Origin: Tumebacillus sp. BK434
GTDB lineage: Bacteria; Bacillota; Bacilli; Tumebacillales; Tumebacillaceae
Assembly: GCF_004340785.1 (NCBI RefSeq)
Contig: NZ_SLXS01000002.1
Span: 248,001 to 312,000 of the forward strand
Direction of reading: 5' to 3'
Length of the DNA stretch: 64,000 bases
Part shown: positions 1-6,733 of the stretch, piece by piece
Numbering within the stretch: position 1 is the stretch's first letter
Layout: every line of letters begins with the position of its first letter
The notes under the pieces: model-generated
What the model was told of the DNA's origin: nothing
Database searches by the model: none
Seen by the model: the letters and a program-made list of their open reading frames with translations, nothing else
Translations under genes and position numbers: made by a program

Positions 1-771
1 GAGACCGAAGAGCTGATGCCGCTGCCGATCTCGCTGGCGCACAAGCTGGCGCGCCGCCTGTCGGAAGTTCGCAAGAACGGCACCCTGCCGTACCTGCGTC
101 CGGACGGCAAGACGCAAGTGACCGTCGAGTACGAAGGCGACAAGCCGGTTCGTATCGACACCATCGTCATCTCCACGCAGCATGCGGAAGAAGTGACTTT
201 GGAGCAGATCAAGAAAGACCTGCATGAGCACGTGATCCTGCCGGTGCTGCCGGCCGATCTCGTGAACGACTCCACCAAGTACTTCATCAACCCGACCGGC
301 CGTTTCGTCATCGGCGGCCCGCAAGGCGATGCGGGTCTGACCGGCCGCAAGATCATCGTCGACACCTACGGCGGTTACGCTCGCCATGGCGGCGGCGCGT
401 TCTCCGGCAAGGATCCGACGAAAGTTGACCGCTCCGCAGCGTATGCAGCCCGCTATGTGGCGAAGAACATCGTCGCAGCAGGTCTGGCCGACAAGGCAGA
501 AGTGCAGCTCGCGTACGCGATCGGCGTTGCCCGCCCGGTATCGGTCATGGTTGACACCTTCGGCACCGGCAAAGTAGCTGACGAGAAGATCGTCGAGCTG
601 GTGGAAGCGAACTTCGACCTGCGTCCGGCTGGCATCATCCGTGAGCTCGACCTGCGCCGCCCGATCTACCGTCAAACGGCAGCGTACGGCCACTTTGGCC
701 GCACCGACATCGACCTCCCGTGGGAGCGCACCGATAAGGCTGAGATCCTCCGCCAAGGTGCTGGTCTGTAA
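1..771 (+). CDS. metK: S-adenosylmethionine synthetase, C-terminal part
   Basis: MetK makes S-adenosylmethionine from methionine and ATP in the cytoplasm. The frame is open from base 1, so the N-terminal third (about 140 residues of a roughly 390-residue family) lies outside the window; 256 residues are visible. Diagnostic stretches are the [15 protein letters not shown] segment, [18 protein letters not shown], the glycine-rich [25 protein letters not shown]/metal-binding region (here broken by line only: [13 protein letters not shown] then KDPTKVDRS) and the C-terminal [10 protein letters not shown]. The gene ends in TAA and is followed at once by a strong terminator, so it is probably transcribed alone or as the last gene of its unit. 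Identification is secure. Confidence 0.98.
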   Translation, partial: ETEELMPLPISLAHKLARRLSEVRKNGTLPYLRPDGKTQVTVEYEGDKPVRIDTIVISTQHAEEVTLEQIKKDLHEHVILPVLPADLVNDSTKYFINPTGRFVIGGPQGDAGLTGRKIIVDTYGGYARHGGGAFSGKDPTKVDRSAAYAARYVAKNIVAAGLADKAEVQLAYAIGVARPVSVMVDTFGTGKVADEKIVELVEANFDLRPAGIIRELDLRRPIYRQTAAYGHFGRTDIDLPWERTDKAEILRQGAGL

Positions 772-785
772 GAATTGTCATGCAG

Positions 786-834
786 AAGGCACACTGCACA
801 CCTTGTTAGGTGTGGCAGTGTGCCTTTTGTTTTT
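786..834 (+). terminator. Rho-independent terminator of metK
   Basis: A 12-bp stem (AAGGCACACTGC / GCAGTGTGCCTT) encloses a second short stem (ACACC/GGTGT) and is followed by a T-rich tail. It lies 15 bases after the metK stop. Confidence 0.9.
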
Positions 835-852
835 GCCCGTCGGGCATATAGA

Positions 853-887
853 AAAAGCCATGTATGCTGCTTGCATACATGGCTTTT
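853..887 (-). terminator. Terminator of the minus-strand zinc-ribbon gene
   Basis: A perfect 15-bp stem (AAAAGCCATGTATGC / GCATACATGGCTTTT) with a 5-base loop. It sits just beyond the stop codon of the minus-strand gene at 898-1071 and ends in a T tract on the minus strand. A run of T also follows on the plus strand, so it may back up the metK terminator. Confidence 0.85.
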
Positions 888-897
888 CGCGTTCTGC

Positions 898-1071
898 CTA
901 CTGCTCGCCTTTTTGGAACTTCTCCCGTCTCGCTTTGAGCTTCTTGACGATGTGGTCGGGCAGGGTGACCGTGCCTGTGCCGTTGCAGAGGGCACAGAAG
1001 ACAGTCATGTGCATCGGAATGTTCACGGTGATCTTGCCGCTTCCTTTGCAGACACGGCAGGTCTTTTTCAT
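898..1071 (-). CDS. 57-aa DnaJ-type zinc-ribbon protein
   Basis: This short gene has two CxxCxGxG-like knuckles: CRVCKGSG at residues 5-12 and CALCNGTG at 26-33, the pattern of the DnaJ cysteine-rich domain, followed by a basic tail. It probably binds one zinc ion. The start is ATG at 1071 with a perfect AGGAGG eight bases upstream; that Shine-Dalgarno overlaps the stop codon of the membrane-protein gene at 1083, so the two are translated from one mRNA and may be coupled. Tiny zinc-knuckle proteins of this kind are widespread in Bacilli. The exact role is not known to me and no catalytic motif is visible. Confidence 0.75.
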   Translation of the reverse strand: MKKTCRVCKGSGKITVNIPMHMTVFCALCNGTGTVTLPDHIVKKLKARREKFQKGEQ

Positions 1072-1082
1072 GGCCGGACCTC

Positions 1083-1976
1083 CTAGTGGATGTCGCGCTT
1101 TTTGAAACGTCCGCCGCGCACTTCTGCGATCGAGCCGATCGCCAGGAACGCCTGATCGTCGATCTCTTCCACGATCAGCTTCAGTTTCGCTTCCTCCAGA
1201 CGGGTTACCACGCAGAAGATGACCTTTTTCTCATCCCCGGAGTAACCGCCTTCCCCATTCAGGTAGGTAACGCCGCGGCCCAGTCGGGCTAAAATCACAT
1301 CCCCGATCTCGCGGTGCTTCTCGGAGATGATCCAGATCGACTTGGATTCCTGGAACCCTTCGATCGTCAAATCGATCATCTTGAAGGCGATGAAGTACGC
1401 GATCAGGGAATACATCGCATGATCCCAACCAAACACGAACCCGGCGCTGCCGAGGATGAAGAAGTTGAAGAACATCACGATCTCGCCGACCGAGAACGGC
1501 AGCTTCTTGTTGAACAGAATCGCCACAATCTCCGTTCCGTCCAGCGACCCGCCGTAGCGGATGACCATCCCGACGCCAATCCCGAGGATGACCCCGCCAA
1601 ATACGGACGCCAACAGCGTGTCATCGGTCAGCACTTCCACCGGATGCAACAGCGTTGTGCCGATCGACATCACGATAACGCCAAGCAGCGTCGACAATGC
1701 GAACGTCTTCCCGATCTGCTTATAGCCGAGGATCAGAAACGGCAAGTTGAAGAGCAGCAAGAACACACCAATGCTCCACCCCGAAAGATGAGATGCGATG
1801 ATGGAGACACCGACGATCCCGCCGTCGATGATCTTGTTGGGCACCAAGAAGATTTCCAAACCGACCGACACTAGCGAAGCGCCTAAGATAATAAAGAACA
1901 CGCGCTGTAGGATCTTCGCCAATGACGGTTTTGTACGGCTGACCGGCTGGAAATTCATTTGCAAGTTGTTTTCCAT
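1083..1976 (-). CDS. YitT/YpjC-family membrane protein
   Basis: A predicted integral membrane protein with an N-terminal YitT (DUF161) membrane domain of about five or six helices (hydrophobic runs begin near VFFIILGASLVSVGLEIF, FLLLFNLPFLILGY, LGVIVMSIGTTLL, FGGVILGIGVGMVIR) and a C-terminal soluble DUF2179 domain. The family motif DGGIVGVSI and the YGGSLDGTEIVAI segment are present. Substrate and function of the family are unknown. I chose the ATG at 1976 (MENNLQM) because AAGGGAG lies 11 bases upstream; an in-frame TTG at 1985 is too close to it. It heads a two-gene unit with the zinc-ribbon gene. Confidence 0.9.
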   Translation of the reverse strand: MENNLQMNFQPVSRTKPSLAKILQRVFFIILGASLVSVGLEIFLVPNKIIDGGIVGVSIIASHLSGWSIGVFLLLFNLPFLILGYKQIGKTFALSTLLGVIVMSIGTTLLHPVEVLTDDTLLASVFGGVILGIGVGMVIRYGGSLDGTEIVAILFNKKLPFSVGEIVMFFNFFILGSAGFVFGWDHAMYSLIAYFIAFKMIDLTIEGFQESKSIWIISEKHREIGDVILARLGRGVTYLNGEGGYSGDEKKVIFCVVTRLEEAKLKLIVEEIDDQAFLAIGSIAEVRGGRFKKRDIH

Positions 1977-2044
1977 GTCTCCCAAAACTCCCTTTATTCA
2001 GTTTTCTGCATGTAGATAGTATATCACACTTTTTTACTCGGATT

Positions 2045-2073
2045 AAAAAAAGCCGAGAAAAATTCTCGGCTTT
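2045..2073 (-). terminator. Terminator of the XRE-TPR regulator gene
   Basis: Stem AAAGCCGAG(AA) / (TT)CTCGGCTTT followed on the minus strand by seven T residues. It lies about 20 bases after the stop of the gene at 2090-3331 and separates it from the YitT-type gene. Confidence 0.85.
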
Positions 2074-2089
2074 AGGCAACTTTTTTTGA

Positions 2090-3331
2090 TTAGGCGGTAA
2101 TCAGCTCGCCAAAAGAGTGTTTGCGGAACTGCTCCCACTCCTGATACAAGGACACCGACAGATGCATCGCTTCCATCATGCCGACCGAATGGCCGTGCTT
2201 TTGATAGAGGTGCAAGGACTGCGACAGATGGTTGATCGCGTCTTTCAATCTGTGCTCCGCCCGGTACAGGTCGGCCAGCAGGCGATGCGCCCGCGCCAGT
2301 TCCAAGTCGTCGCCTGTGATCAGATCCAGCGATTCGCGGACCAGACTGATCGCCGTGCCCGTCTCGCCGGCCATCTGCAGCACAAAGGCGGTCTCGAGCT
2401 GGGTCAGGCCGATGTTGTAGCGGTCATCCTGCTTCATGTAGCGCTCGGTGCACTCATCGAGGATCTGCAGCGCCTCGTCGATCTTGCCGTGCTGCTTCGC
2501 CATCAGCACCGCCAGGGAAAGCTTGACTTCGGTGGCGAGGTCGAAGTGGTTGAGACTTCTGAAAATCGCATGCGCCCGCTCGGAGAACAAAGACGCCTGA
2601 TCGAAATTGTTCGAATCGTGATAGGTGAGCGACAAGGTGAGGAACATCTGCCCGAGGTCTTCCAGCGACACTTTTTCCTTGCGCTCCTCGAACGCTTGCT
2701 GCAAATAGAGCACCGCTTCTTGAGAGACGCCGAGCCGGTGGTAGGTGTTGCCGATCGAGGTCAAGAGCTGTGCGCGGTCGAACGGATCGGCTTCCACGCG
2801 GTCGAGCATCTCGTACGCTTTTTTCCAATGATAGAGGGCGAGCTGGTACTGGCCGGAATGCTCGGCGACTTCACCGAGGCGGAGGTAGATCGTAAACACC
2901 TGATGAAGATTACCGTGCGACTCGGCCAGCAGCCGGTCGAGCATTTCGATCGCTTCGTCGTATTTGCCCAGCTCCTGGCAGCATTTTGCCATGGTCATAT
3001 GAAACTCTTCCGCTTCCCCTTGGCCGAAATCCTGCATGCTCTTCAGCAATGAATACGCTTTCGCATAGGAGCCGGAAGCCATCAGCGCTTTGGCGAGGGT
3101 GAAGGAAGAGCGTTGGCGGACGTTCGTTTCCGTATCGGAGACAAAATATTCGATCGGACGGGCCAGGCGATCGGCAAGTGCAGCCAGCACTTTATAAGAA
3201 GGATAGGCTTTGCCGTTTTCGATCTGGCAGATCATGCTGGAGGTGACGATGCCGCGCGCGAGGTCGTTTTGGGTCATCTCCGATTCTTTGCGGGCTTTCT
3301 TTATGCGTTCTCCCAATGAGGAGTTATTCAT
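2090..3331 (-). CDS. XRE-family regulator with C-terminal TPR repeats
   Basis: A 413-residue cytoplasmic protein. Residues 5-60 form a Cro/C1-type helix-turn-helix (LGERIKKARKESEMTQNDLA, then SSMICQIENGKAYPS). The rest is a series of tetratricopeptide-like helical repeats, for example YDEAIEMLDRLL, YQLALYHWKKAYEML, SQEAVLYLQQAFEE, FDQASLFSERAHAIF, LKDAINHLSQSLHLY. This is the architecture of peptide-responsive RRNPP-type and AimR/PlcR-like regulators, but also of many regulators with no known ligand; no Phr-like precursor gene lies next to it. Start ATG at 3331 has AGGGAGG eight bases upstream. It has its own promoter-like sequence and terminator, so it is monocistronic. DNA binding is confident; ligand and targets are unknown. 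Confidence 0.88.
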   Translation of the reverse strand: MNNSSLGERIKKARKESEMTQNDLARGIVTSSMICQIENGKAYPSYKVLAALADRLARPIEYFVSDTETNVRQRSSFTLAKALMASGSYAKAYSLLKSMQDFGQGEAEEFHMTMAKCCQELGKYDEAIEMLDRLLAESHGNLHQVFTIYLRLGEVAEHSGQYQLALYHWKKAYEMLDRVEADPFDRAQLLTSIGNTYHRLGVSQEAVLYLQQAFEERKEKVSLEDLGQMFLTLSLTYHDSNNFDQASLFSERAHAIFRSLNHFDLATEVKLSLAVLMAKQHGKIDEALQILDECTERYMKQDDRYNIGLTQLETAFVLQMAGETGTAISLVRESLDLITGDDLELARAHRLLADLYRAEHRLKDAINHLSQSLHLYQKHGHSVGMMEAMHLSVSLYQEWEQFRKHSFGELITA

Positions 3332-3382
3332 GAAATGAGCCTCCCTTAATCCATATTTATCACGATAGGAACCTTTAGATTT

Positions 3383-3411
3383 ATCGTATCAATCTGATAA
3401 TTTATAATCAA
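3383..3411 (-). promoter_or_regulatory. SigA-type promoter of the XRE-TPR gene
   Basis: On the minus strand TTGATT and TACGAT are separated by exactly 17 bases, about 50 bases upstream of the ATG at 3331. Confidence 0.55.
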
Positions 3412-3779
3412 AAGACCGAGAGGCATTCCGGGAGCGGTGGGGATTCTCACGCGAGGATTCGCATTTGTTTTCTTCCGTTTTGATAGTTATTTTACGTTAT
3501 AAGAGAAAAATAAGTTGGAATTTGTCGAAACTTACAGCCTAAATTACGGAAGAAGTCGATTGAGTATAGTTCAAAAAAATTTTTGCGAGTTTTTGAGCGA
3601 CTCCCCCATAAAAACGGGGGGAACATCGTACCCTATGATATATCACCCTTACCCCATTGCACTGGGGGCGCAGTCCTACCCAACTGCGCCCCCCTTTTCT
3701 TTTATTAGCAGGAATATAATCGTACACATGGAATTTATTATAGATCACCGCTTTGAAGCACTCGAGGGGGTCGCCTGCG
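3412..3779. other. Intergenic region with two G/C-rich hairpins, no gene seen
   Basis: Divergent spacer between the XRE-TPR regulator and degS. It is AT-rich with scattered runs of C and G. A small hairpin (CCCCC/GGGGG around 3602-3620) precedes the stronger hairpin at 3664-3703. TATAAT occurs at 3715-3720, 60 bases before degS, but without a clear -35 element. Short reading frames here lack ribosome binding sites and are not supported as genes. Confidence 0.5.
3664..3703 (+). terminator. Orphan terminator-like hairpin upstream of degS
   Basis: Perfect 11-bp stem GGGGGCGCAGT / ACTGCGCCCCC, 8-base loop, then TTTTCTTTT. No gene on the plus strand ends before it, so it either ends an unannotated small RNA or acts as a leader attenuator for degSU. 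Confidence 0.6.
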
Positions 3780-4925
3780 TTGGCGCACGATATTGACACC
3801 AAGATTCTCGACCAGGCCATACAGGGCACCCTGCTGGCGATCGAGGAAGGGAAACATCAGGTCTTTGAGATCGCCGAAAGCGCGCGCAAGGAACACCAAG
3901 CCCTGCGCGATGAATCTGCGATCGTGCAAAGACAAGTGCAGGAGACGATCCAGGAGGTTGACCGCTTGGAGGCGCAATACCGCCTCGCCCGCCGCACGCT
4001 GGTGGAGGTCAGCCAGGACTTTGGAAAATATACAGAGGCGACGATCAAGGAATCGTATGACGCCGCGCACGTGCTGCAGGCGCAACTGCTCGTCACCCGC
4101 GAACGGGAGGATGCGCTGCGCGCCCGCCGCGACGATCTCGACCGCCGGCTGCGCAACTTGGAGGAGACGATCCACAAGGCGGAAGCGCTGGTCACCCAGC
4201 TGTCGATCGCGTTTTCCTATCTCTCCGGAGACTTGCAGAACCTCGGCACCGCACTGAAAAACGCCGAACAGCGCCAGTACCTCGGCATGCGCGTCATCCA
4301 GGCGCAGGAAGAGGAGCGCAAGCGCGTCGCCCGCGAGATCCACGACGGGCCGGCGCAGATGATGGCGAACGTCGTGCTGCGCGCCGAGATCTGCGAGCGG
4401 ATGCTCGACCGCGATGTGGACAAGGTGCGCGGGGAACTGCGCGAACTGAAGGAGATGGTGCGCGCCTCGCTGTCGGAAGTGCGCCAGATCATCTTCGACC
4501 TGCGCCCGATGGCGCTCGACGACTTGGGCATCGTGCCGACCTTGCGCCGCTATCTCGCCGATTTTCAGGACAAGCACAAGGTGATCACCGAGCTCAAGGT
4601 GTTCGGACGCGAGCGGCGCTTCAACTCCGCGCTGGAAGTGGCGGTGTTCCGCACCGTGCAGGAAGCGCTGAACAACATTTGGAAACACGCCAAGGCCAAA
4701 GTGACCAATGTCAAATTGGAACTAACCGAGAAGCAAATCGCAGTGCATATAGATGATGACGGCGTAGGGTTTGCCGTGGAGGAAGCGATGCAGAGCCGCG
4801 AAGACGGGCATTTTGGCCTGATCGGAATGAAGGAGCGCATCCAACTGCTCGAAGGCAAGGTGGAGATCAAGTCCGCACCGAACAAGGGAACCCGCGTACA
4901 CATCACGTTACCGATCACGGATTAA
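3780..4925 (+). CDS. degS: Sensor histidine kinase DegS
   Basis: Cytoplasmic two-component kinase that phosphorylates DegU. The first 175 residues are a long coiled-coil sensory domain (DegS family; RERED, RARRDDLDRRL). A HisKA_3 dimerisation/phosphoacceptor domain follows: AQEEERKRVAREIHDGPAQ carries the phosphorylated His, and RPMALDDLG the family signature. The HATPase domain shows the N box (QEALNNIWKHA), the G1 box (DDDGVGF) and GLIGMKER. No membrane segment is present, as expected. TTG at 3780 is the best start: GAGGGGG lies 8 bases upstream and the protein would then be 381 residues, like B. subtilis DegS (385). An upstream in-frame TTG at 3753 has no ribosome binding site. degU follows after 14 bases. 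Confidence 0.96.
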   Translation: MAHDIDTKILDQAIQGTLLAIEEGKHQVFEIAESARKEHQALRDESAIVQRQVQETIQEVDRLEAQYRLARRTLVEVSQDFGKYTEATIKESYDAAHVLQAQLLVTREREDALRARRDDLDRRLRNLEETIHKAEALVTQLSIAFSYLSGDLQNLGTALKNAEQRQYLGMRVIQAQEEERKRVAREIHDGPAQMMANVVLRAEICERMLDRDVDKVRGELRELKEMVRASLSEVRQIIFDLRPMALDDLGIVPTLRRYLADFQDKHKVITELKVFGRERRFNSALEVAVFRTVQEALNNIWKHAKAKVTNVKLELTEKQIAVHIDDDGVGFAVEEAMQSREDGHFGLIGMKERIQLLEGKVEIKSAPNKGTRVHITLPITD

Positions 4926-4939
4926 GGGAGGCGATCGTC

Positions 4940-5635
4940 ATGGAGCAACATCAGAAGATCAAACTTTTTTTGGCGGATGACCACACGCTGTTTCGCCAGG
5001 GGCTGCGTCGCATTTTTGAGCTGGAGGATGATATGGAAATCGTCGGCGAATGCAGCGATGGTGAAGCGGCGGTGAGTCTGGTGCTCGAGATCAAGCCGCA
5101 GGTCGTGCTGATGGACATCAACATGCCCAAGCGCACGGGCGTGGAAGCGACCCGGCTGATCAAGGAGGCCGACCCGGACATCCGCATTCTGATCCTGTCG
5201 ATCCACGATGATGAAGCGTACATCTTCGAGACGATCCGCGCCGGCGCGAACGGCTATCTGCTGAAAGACGTTGAATCGGATGTGCTGGTCGAAGCGGTGC
5301 GCCAGGTGGCAGGCGGCTCTTCGTTCATTCATCCGCAAGTGACCACCAAGCTGCTCGACGAGTTCAAGCGCCTGTCCAACCAGGTGTATGACGGCGACTT
5401 CGAGCAGGGGGAACCGGAACTGTCTTCCGAATGGCAGGACATTCTGACCCAGCGCGAGATGGAGATCCTGAAGCTGATGGCGGAAGGCAAAAGCAACCGC
5501 ACGATCGGCGAGACGCTGTTCATCTCCGAGAAGACGGTGAAAAATCATGTCTCTTCCATCCTCGGCAAACTGTCGGTCGATGACCGCACACAGGCGGTGA
5601 TCACCGCGGCAAAACGCTGCTGGGTGAAATTATAG
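4940..5635 (+). CDS. degU: Response regulator DegU
   Basis: NarL/FixJ-type regulator paired with DegS; in Bacilli it controls motility, exoenzymes, competence and biofilm genes. Residues 6-125 form the receiver with acidic pair DD, the phosphorylated Asp in VVLMDINMPK, the Thr/Ser-equivalent LSIHDDE and the Lys in YLLKD. Residues 165-230 form a LuxR-type helix-turn-helix (LTQREMEILKLMAEGKSNR, then SEKTVKNHVSSIL). Length 231 matches DegU (229). AGGGAGG precedes the ATG. It is co-transcribed with degS, and in this genome sits upstream of c-di-GMP and chemotaxis genes rather than beside comFA. Confidence 0.97.
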   Translation: MEQHQKIKLFLADDHTLFRQGLRRIFELEDDMEIVGECSDGEAAVSLVLEIKPQVVLMDINMPKRTGVEATRLIKEADPDIRILILSIHDDEAYIFETIRAGANGYLLKDVESDVLVEAVRQVAGGSSFIHPQVTTKLLDEFKRLSNQVYDGDFEQGEPELSSEWQDILTQREMEILKLMAEGKSNRTIGETLFISEKTVKNHVSSILGKLSVDDRTQAVITAAKRCWVKL

Positions 5636-5702
5636 GCAAAAAGCACGTGGGCGAACGGAGCGGCATATATTGACACTACAACCCTGCAAGGAGGTGTCAA
5701 GA

Positions 5703-6143
5703 GTGCTCGCTCTTTTCATTTGGGGATTTGCGTTGTATGGCATCTTTATGGCGCTGTGGAAAGCTGTGCGGTTTATGGCGCAGAGAAACCGGCGGGGAGT
5801 GCCGGTGACAGCAATCCTGATCGTGCGGGAGGGGGCCTCTTACATCGAAGGCATCCTCCGGACGCTGACGACAGCCGAACCGTTTTGCGGACGCGAGCTC
5901 GAAGTGGTCGTCATCGACTGCGGGTCGCGCGATGAGACGGTCAAGATCGTCGAGTCGATCGCGCAAAAGCGGGGCACGGTCAGCCTGATCCGCGCGGGCG
6001 GCGAAGACCCGGCTCTGTCCTTGCCGGCGCTGTTCGGCAGCCGCGGGCGCAGCGTGCACTGCTTGTTCGACCTGCGCGGCAAAGTCTCGCCGCTGGAAGT
6101 GGTGCCGACGCTGGCAGCGTTTTGGAGCGATGAAACGGTTTGA
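5703..6143 (+). CDS. Short family-2 glycosyltransferase-like membrane protein
   Basis: One N-terminal membrane helix (LALFIWGFALYGIFMALW) is followed by the first half of a GT-A fold: VPVTAILIVREGASYIEGIL and LEVVVIDCGSRDETVKI, equivalent to the nucleotide-binding strands of GT2 enzymes (usual DCGSxDxT). The protein stops at 146 residues, before the DxD and acceptor regions that a working GT2 enzyme needs. GTG at 5703 has a perfect AAGGAGG 8 bases upstream. It follows degU by 67 bases with no terminator, so it is probably in the degSU operon. It may be a naturally short paralogue with a non-catalytic role or an old truncation; I cannot tell which. Confidence 0.65.
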   Translation: MLALFIWGFALYGIFMALWKAVRFMAQRNRRGVPVTAILIVREGASYIEGILRTLTTAEPFCGRELEVVVIDCGSRDETVKIVESIAQKRGTVSLIRAGGEDPALSLPALFGSRGRSVHCLFDLRGKVSPLEVVPTLAAFWSDETV

Positions 6144-6211
6144 ACAAAACGGGACTTTAGACCTATGTACGAGCGGGATGCCCCGAGCATATAATAAAGC
6201 CATAAGATGAG

Positions 6212-6312
6212 TCAATCAATAAAGGCAAACCCGCTGAAAAGCGGCGACGCAAAGCCATGGGTCTAACGTCAACTCTCCCTAAGTTGACCATGATTGCCAG
6301 GTTGCTGATTGA
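6212..6312 (+). promoter_or_regulatory. Cyclic di-GMP-I (GEMM) riboswitch aptamer
   Basis: The conserved core is present: GGCAAAC at the P2 entry, the GAAAA tetraloop arm (CCGCTGAAAAGCGG), the hallmark GACGCAAAGCCA, the P3 arm with its inner CAACT...AGTTG stem, and the receptor strand TTGCCAGGTTGC. P1 closes with TCAATCA (6212-6218) and TGATTGA (6306-6312). A -10-like TATAAT lies at 6190-6195. The 3' strand of P1 overlaps GATAC (6311-6315), which can pair with GTATC (6347-6351) at the foot of the terminator. Ligand-stabilised P1 should therefore free the terminator, suggesting an OFF switch (inference). The first ORF downstream is a broken 14-codon frame, then a chemoreceptor. Confidence 0.93.
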
Positions 6313-6346
6313 TACGGTCGCGGACTGTTACCCCACAGTCTGCAAA

Positions 6347-6386
6347 GTATCCGCCTCGGCAACCCACCGAAGGTGGATTTTTTTAT
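6347..6386 (+). terminator. Riboswitch expression-platform terminator
   Basis: ATCCGCC (6349-6355) pairs with GGTGGAT (6372-6378), extended inward by CGG/CCG, and is followed by seven T. An inner alternative CCACC/GGTGG hairpin is also possible. It directly follows the c-di-GMP aptamer and overlaps the GTATC antiterminator strand. Confidence 0.8.
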
Positions 6387-6450
6387 CAGCAGTGACTCAT
6401 CGGGTAGCATAACTCATTTACCCTTTTTGTAATCCCCCTACCCCCCACAC

Positions 6451-6497
6451 AAAGGAGCCCTTTACGAGTCCCCAACTCGTAGAGGGCTCTTTTGCAT
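6451..6497 (+). terminator. Second hairpin terminator after the riboswitch
   Basis: A long imperfect stem (GAGCCCTTTACGAGT / ACTCGTAGAGGGCTC, CCCCA loop) followed by TTTT. It makes two terminators in tandem between the aptamer and the next coding sequence. Confidence 0.7.
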
Positions 6498-6522
6498 GGT
6501 GGGGATTTTGCGTTTTACACCG

Positions 6523-6553
6523 AAAAAAGGACTCCTTCCGGGTGGAAGGAGTC
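6523..6553 (-). terminator. Hairpin with minus-strand T tract
   Basis: Perfect 10-bp stem GACTCCTTCC / GGAAGGAGTC with loop GGGT. The run of A before it gives a T tract only on the minus strand, where no gene is seen. On the plus strand it would sit in the leader of the small ORF at 6582. Confidence 0.5.
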
Positions 6554-6581
6554 GATTATTAGAAAAGAAGGAGGTCATGTA

Positions 6582-6707
6582 ATGAAAAAGTCACTCGCAA
6601 CACTGGTGATGTCGTCCGTACTTTAGTATATGCAGCATCTGGTGTTTGATGCAGGCTTTACAAAAGGTTCATCATTTCTTCATGTTGTTTTGCCATACTG
6701 GAAGTAG
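6582..6707 (+). pseudogene. Remnant of a small exported protein
   Basis: A perfect AAGGAGG lies 8 bases before ATG 6582, but the frame stops after 14 codons (MKKSLATLVMSSVL, TAG at 6624-6626). The frame stays open past that TAG to a second TAG at 6705. In another frame the sequence right after it reads LVYAASGV, which would complete a signal peptide with an A-x-A-like cleavage site. This suggests a secreted protein gene broken by a small indel. It lies downstream of the c-di-GMP riboswitch and may have been its original target. A functional 14-residue peptide cannot be excluded. Confidence 0.5.
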
Positions 6708-6733
6708 CAACCATCCGGGGGAGGGCTTACATC

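Noticed and set aside
2117-3052. Long plus-strand frame opposite the XRE-TPR gene
   Set aside because: It is the antisense of a GC-rich gene with clear helix-turn-helix and TPR motifs; no ribosome site and no recognisable protein.
3515-3796. 93-codon plus-strand frame upstream of degS
   Set aside because: No ribosome site, overlaps hairpins and the degS start, and the translation has no protein-like pattern.
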